Shown here: positions 60,286 through 64,000 of the stretch, piece after piece
How positions within the stretch are numbered: the first letter of the stretch is position 1
Layout of the letters: every line of letters begins with the position of its first letter
DNA from: an uncultured Bacteroidales bacterium
Lineage (GTDB): Bacteria; Bacteroidota; Bacteroidia; Bacteroidales; UBA932
Reading direction: 5' to 3'
NCBI GenBank assembly: GCA_944323445.1
Contig: CALUSM010000001.1
Coordinates: forward strand, 62,001 to 126,000
Length of the DNA: 64,000 bases
Program-made: the position numbers and the translations under genes
Notes under the pieces: model-generated
The model's database searches: none
The model's input: the letters and a program-made list of their open reading frames with translations, nothing else
Told to the model about the DNA's origin: nothing

Positions 60286-61464
60286 ATGATCAGCCGTACG
60301 TTCTTCAGGCATGTAGGACAGACATCGCCATCCCCCCTGGCCCTAGAGGTCGATAGGGCGGATGGTGTTTTTCTATACAGCGGTGACCGCAGGTATCTGG
60401 ACCTGGTATCGGGGGTCTGTGTGAGCAATGTGGGGCACGGCTGTCCCGAAGTGGTCGAGGCGGTGCGCCGTCAGGCCGGAGACTATTTTCATCTTATGGT
60501 CTATGGAGAGATGGTGGAGGCCCCGCAGGTGATGCACGCATCGCTGCTGACGTCCATACTTCCTCCATCACTGGACTGCATTTATTATGTCAATTCCGGG
60601 TCGGAAGCCGTGGATGCCGCCCTCAAGCTGGCCAAGCGCCTGACCGGCCGCCGCCGGACGGCTTCTTTCGTAAACTGCTATCACGGTTCCTCGCACACAT
60701 CCATGAGTCTGATGAGCGATACTGCCCGTCAGGATGCATTCCGTCCACTTCTGCCGGAGGTGGACCATCTGCGGTTCAACCGCGTGGAGGACCTGGTGCG
60801 CATCACCGGGGAGACAGCCTGCGTCATTGTGGAACCCGTGCAGGGCGAGGCGGGTGTGATACTGCCTGCACCGGGATTCCTGGAGGCTCTCCGCGAGAGA
60901 TGCGACAGGGTGGGAGCGCTGCTCATATTCGACGAGGTGCAGACCGGATTCGGACGGACCGGAAGGATGTTTGCTTTTGAGAAATTCGGAGTTGTCCCTG
61001 ATATCCTGGTGCTGGCAAAAGCCCTTGGAGGAGGCATGCCCCTCGGAGGAGTGGTCTCGTCGAAACATAGGCTGGACGCATTTACATGCGATCCGGTTTT
61101 GGGACATATCACCACATTCGGAGGCCATCCCGTGTGCTGTGCCGCGGCACTGGCTTCTCTCCGCCTGTTGCTCAGCGAACCCTGGGTGGCTGAAGCCGAG
61201 GACAAGGGTCTCCGCATTCAGAAGGCGCTGGAAATCCATCCGGCAGTCCGGGAGATACGGCGGGCCGGTCTGCTGCTGGCCGTGGACCTGGGGTCTTCCG
61301 TGGCGGCTGAGAGAATGCTGTCCCTGCTGCTGGAGGAGGGTGCCGTGAGCGACTATTTCCTTTACAATCCTACATCGTTCCGCATAGCGCCTCCGCTGTG
61401 CATAAGCGATGCCGAGACGGAGGAGGCAGTCAATATCGTAATCAGAGCTTTAAACCGTCTGTAG
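60286..61464 (+). CDS. Class III aminotransferase
   Basis: The 392-residue PLP enzyme has YVNSGSEAVDAALKLAKRLTGR near residue 105, CYHGSSHTSMSLMS near 133, IFDEVQTGFGRTGRMFAF near 214 and the PLP lysine in VLAKALGGGMPLGG near 245. It resembles acetylornithine and 4-aminobutyrate aminotransferases, but neither arginine nor other pathway genes lie nearby, so the substrate is open. It starts 6 bases after the zinc-ribbon gene and is followed 3 bases later by dnaB. Confidence 0.9.
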   Translation: MISRTFFRHVGQTSPSPLALEVDRADGVFLYSGDRRYLDLVSGVCVSNVGHGCPEVVEAVRRQAGDYFHLMVYGEMVEAPQVMHASLLTSILPPSLDCIYYVNSGSEAVDAALKLAKRLTGRRRTASFVNCYHGSSHTSMSLMSDTARQDAFRPLLPEVDHLRFNRVEDLVRITGETACVIVEPVQGEAGVILPAPGFLEALRERCDRVGALLIFDEVQTGFGRTGRMFAFEKFGVVPDILVLAKALGGGMPLGGVVSSKHRLDAFTCDPVLGHITTFGGHPVCCAAALASLRLLLSEPWVAEAEDKGLRIQKALEIHPAVREIRRAGLLLAVDLGSSVAAERMLSLLLEEGAVSDYFLYNPTSFRIAPPLCISDAETEEAVNIVIRALNRL

Positions 61465-61467
61465 AAT

Positions 61468-62946
61468 ATGACCAAGACAGTCAGAACCAAAAACAAGGAA
61501 GTCTCCCTCGACGCGCTGGGACTGGAGGCAGGCAAGGTACCTCCCCAAGCGCTGGATGTCGAGGAAGCGGTGCTGGGTGCCATGATGATCGAGCCTGGAT
61601 GTGTCCCGGACGTGTTGGAGTCCCTGACCGCGGGATGTTTTTACAAGGAGGCGCACCGCCGGATTTTCACCGCTATATCGGACTTGGCCCGTGACCACGA
61701 GCCGGTGGACATTTATACTGTTGCCGAGGCTCTCAAGCGCTCGGGCTCCCTGGACGAGGTGGGCGGACCATATTACCTGAGCCTGCTGTCCTCCAAGGTC
61801 GGTGCTGCGGCCCATGTGGATTATCATGTCAAAATACTGCTTCAGAAATACATACAGAGGGAACTCATAACCATCTCCGCCGAGGTGCAGCGGGATTCCT
61901 TCGACGACAGCATACCTGTGGACGATCTGCTCAACAACGCGCAGCAGAAGCTGTTCGAGCTGGCTGAGAGAAATATGAAGCGGGAGACCCTTCCCGTACA
62001 GGACGTCCTCAAGGACGCGGTGGCCGAGATAGAGGCCAATCAGGACCGTACCGACGGTCTGAGCGGAGTGCCTTCCGGCTTTACGGGCATAGACAAGGTG
62101 ACCCTCGGCTGGCAGGAGTCCGACCTGGTGATCATTGCCGCCCGTCCGTCGATGGGTAAGACGGCCTTCGTGCTGACCATGGCCCGCAATATGGCTGTGG
62201 ACCATCATATCCCGGTGGCCTTCTTCTCTCTCGAAATGTCATCCAAGCAGCTGGTTAAAAGGCTTTTGGTGTCTGAAACCGGATTGTCTTCCGAGAAAAT
62301 CCGAGGAGGTCAGCGGCTGCGGGACTACGAGCTGGTGCAGCTCCACGAGAGGATAAAGGACCTGGCCGCGGCGCCTCTGTTCATTGATGACACTCCGTCG
62401 ATTTCGGTCTACGAGCTGCGCTCCAAGGTAAGGCGCCTGGTGCGCAATGCCGGGGTCAAGCTCATCATAGTCGACTATCTTCAGCTGATGACCGGTCCTC
62501 CGGAACTGCGCGGTATGAGGGAGCAGGAAGTCTCCAATATATCCAGGTCCCTCAAGGCCATAGCAAAGGAGATGTCCATCCCTGTCATAGCCCTGTCACA
62601 GCTCAGCCGTGACGTAGAGAAGCGCGGAGGCAACAAGATTCCCCAGCTGAGTGACCTGCGTGAGTCGGGCGCCATCGAGCAGGATGCGGATATCGTGATG
62701 TTCATACACCGTCCGGACTATTACGGGACGGAGGATGAGAAGTCCCTGCCCGGCCAGGCTCAGATTATCATTGCCAAGCACCGTAACGGTTCGACAGGCG
62801 ATGTCTCTATGATCTTCCGGAAGAGCGAGGCACGCTTCGTGGACAGCAATGACATCGGTTTCCAGCCGCCGGAGGACGATATCGAGGGGTATCAGGGTGT
62901 TGAGTCAAGCATGAATAATCCTTCAGATTTTGAGTCGGCGTTCTAG
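61468..62946 (+). CDS. dnaB: Replicative DNA helicase DnaB
   Basis: The 492-residue protein has an N-terminal primase-interacting domain (PPQALDVEEAVLGAMMIEPG near residue 24) and a RecA-like motor. Walker A ARPSMGKTA lies near residue 226, Walker B KLIIVDYLQLMTG near 332 and QLSRDVEKRGGNKIPQLSDLRESGAIEQDADIV near 373. No intein interrupts the ATPase. Its end overlaps the DUF3108 start by 17 bases. Confidence 0.97.
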   Translation: MTKTVRTKNKEVSLDALGLEAGKVPPQALDVEEAVLGAMMIEPGCVPDVLESLTAGCFYKEAHRRIFTAISDLARDHEPVDIYTVAEALKRSGSLDEVGGPYYLSLLSSKVGAAAHVDYHVKILLQKYIQRELITISAEVQRDSFDDSIPVDDLLNNAQQKLFELAERNMKRETLPVQDVLKDAVAEIEANQDRTDGLSGVPSGFTGIDKVTLGWQESDLVIIAARPSMGKTAFVLTMARNMAVDHHIPVAFFSLEMSSKQLVKRLLVSETGLSSEKIRGGQRLRDYELVQLHERIKDLAAAPLFIDDTPSISVYELRSKVRRLVRNAGVKLIIVDYLQLMTGPPELRGMREQEVSNISRSLKAIAKEMSIPVIALSQLSRDVEKRGGNKIPQLSDLRESGAIEQDADIVMFIHRPDYYGTEDEKSLPGQAQIIIAKHRNGSTGDVSMIFRKSEARFVDSNDIGFQPPEDDIEGYQGVESSMNNPSDFESAF

Positions 62947-63793
62947 ACATATAGTTTTGTCGGTCTGGACGGTGCTCGTGCTGGTCACGGCCTTTCCAGG
63001 GCAGCTTTCGGGGCAGTGCTTTCCCGTCCATCCCGAACTTGCCTCAGACCATGCTTTCACTGAGGGGGAGCGCCTCTCCTATATCATTCATTACAAGTGG
63101 CTCGGAATCAGGACGGATGTCGGGGCGGCCGAGGTTACGCTGCTGGACGGGGGGGAAAGGAACGGACGACGGCTCCTGCATCCTGTGGCCGTAGGTGCCA
63201 CCTACAGGTTTTGGGATGTGTTCTTCAAAGTCCGGGACAGGTATGAGTCCGTCTTCTATGAGGACAGTGTCCGTCCGGTCTACTTCCACCGCGACATCCA
63301 CGAGGGCAAGTACACGATAAAGAATTACTACAGCTGGGACGACAGTACGCACGCCATCAGTGCCGAGGTCATCAAGGCGGAAGGAGTCATAGATACGCTC
63401 CTGCCCGGGCACGAGTGCACCTTCGACATACTGACTCTGTTCTACAATGCCCGCAATATGGACCTGGAAGCTCTGGAGACCGGGGTCAACAATCCCGTGT
63501 CGTTCGCGATAGACGAGGAGATATTCGACATATATTTCCGGTATATCGGGCGCGAGGAGAAGCGCATACCCGGGCTGGGAACCTACAGGACGCTGAAGTT
63601 TGCGGCCAAGGTGGTGGCTGGGGAAGTCTTCACCGGAGAGCAGGAGATGCTCATCTGGGTCTCGGATGACATGAACAGGGTTCCGCTGCTGTTCGAGTCT
63701 CCGATAATCGTCGGTTCGGTGTTCGGGCGCCTGTCGGACTGGGACGGGCTGCGCAGCCCTCTAGAGGAATGTAAGGTCAAAAAAGGAAAATAG
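62930..63793 (+). CDS. DUF3108 family exported protein
   Basis: The protein has up to 287 residues, with a signal peptide (IVLSVWTVLVLVTAFPGQLSGQ) and the DUF3108 pattern GERLSYIIHYKWLGIRTDVGAAEVTL near residue 47. The late region FRYIGREEKRIPGLGTYRTLKF and MLIWVSDDMNRVPLLFES is also typical. No ATG fits the signal peptide; a TTG start at 62930, overlapping dnaB, or another non-ATG start nearby is likely. Function is unknown. Confidence 0.82.
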   Translation: MSRRSRHIVLSVWTVLVLVTAFPGQLSGQCFPVHPELASDHAFTEGERLSYIIHYKWLGIRTDVGAAEVTLLDGGERNGRRLLHPVAVGATYRFWDVFFKVRDRYESVFYEDSVRPVYFHRDIHEGKYTIKNYYSWDDSTHAISAEVIKAEGVIDTLLPGHECTFDILTLFYNARNMDLEALETGVNNPVSFAIDEEIFDIYFRYIGREEKRIPGLGTYRTLKFAAKVVAGEVFTGEQEMLIWVSDDMNRVPLLFESPIIVGSVFGRLSDWDGLRSPLEECKVKKGK

Positions 63794-63796
63794 AAA

Positions 63797-64000
63797 ATGA
63801 AAAATCAGAAAGACACAGTCATCAGGCATGCCGGAACGGTAATATCCGTGACATCCTCCATGGTGAAAGTGGAGATACAGGCGCAGACTGCCTGCGCGGC
63901 ATGTCATGCCAGAACTGTATGCGGAGCCTCCTCCGGAGAGAGCCGCGTCATACCGGTGCGGCGGGACGATGACGGGACTTTCAAGCCCGGGGATGAGGTC
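63797..64000 (+). CDS. RseC/SoxR-reducing system-like protein, 5' part only
   Basis: The first 68 codons are present: a start MKNQKDTVIRHAGTVISV, then a beta segment KVEIQAQTACAACHARTVCG with Cys residues in the RseC pattern (CxxC-x5-C). The window ends before the expected membrane helices. In many Bacteroidetes an RseC-like gene precedes the rnf operon, so rnf genes may follow outside the window. Start ATG at 63797, 3 bases after the upstream stop. Confidence 0.82.
   Translation, partial: MKNQKDTVIRHAGTVISVTSSMVKVEIQAQTACAACHARTVCGASSGESRVIPVRRDDDGTFKPGDEV

Noticed and set aside
1-64000. CRISPR array, transposase, prophage or rRNA genes
   Set aside because: No regularly spaced repeats, transposase or integrase motifs, phage structural genes or rRNA sequences were recognised.

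Overview
The window comes from a moderately GC-rich member of the Bacteroidetes, most likely order Bacteroidales. The evidence is the promoter style (TAnnTTTG -7 boxes, several with a TTTG -33 box 19-20 bp upstream), the weak ribosome binding sites, the many lipoproteins, and families typical of this phylum: DUF4270, DUF4294, DUF3098, GSCFA, a NagB/PIG-L fusion, and a short GT5-only glycogen synthase-like protein. The genus cannot be fixed from sequence alone.

Layout. 1-2 kb: start of a MATE exporter gene (cut by the window edge) and two small poorly known genes. 1.9-8.9 kb: one plus-strand operon for a YbhGFSR-type drug or toxin exporter (TetR, TolC, lipoprotein HlyD, two ABC ATPases, two ABC-2 permeases). 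9-13 kb: a lone DUF4143 ATPase, a zinc-ribbon membrane protein, tRNA-Leu(UAA) and a beta-propeller lipoprotein. 13.2-18.8 kb: a minus-strand biotin operon bioB-bioA-bioF-bioG-bioC-bioD with overlapping genes. 18.9-22 kb: an FnIII lipoprotein divergent from a PAS-LuxR regulator across an unusual control region, then an orphan lipoprotein-like domain and purN. 22.6-32.4 kb: acpP-fabF, a DUF4270/GT5 pair, ftsX-DUF3098-uppP-lpxH, DUF4294, and the NagB/PIG-L fusion.

32.6-43.3 kb is the spc-alpha ribosomal operon: rplP, rpmC, rpsQ, rplN, rplX, rplE, rpsN, rpsH, rplF, rplR, rpsE, rpmD, rplO, secY, map, infA, rpmJ, rpsM, rpsK, rpsD, rpoA, rplQ. It starts abruptly at rplP behind its own strong promoter. 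The S10 genes that normally precede rplP are absent from this position.

43.4-64 kb runs entirely on the plus strand: a second FnIII lipoprotein, GSCFA, an SDR threonine dehydrogenase, envelope proteins, tgt, an LptG-type permease, alaS, an in-frame LptF-type permease fused to methionyl-tRNA formyltransferase, thiamine pyrophosphokinase, two M23 peptidases, a MerR-type regulator, Nif3, a zinc-ribbon coiled-coil protein, a class III aminotransferase, dnaB, DUF3108 and the start of an RseC-like gene.

Most of the window is core housekeeping. I see no transposase, phage module, CRISPR array or rRNA. The strongest unusual signals are the LptF-Fmt fusion, the twin AAACGTACGTTT palindromes placed just downstream of two diverging -7 boxes next to the LuxR gene, the split of the S10-spc gene order, and zinc-ligand loss in TGT.
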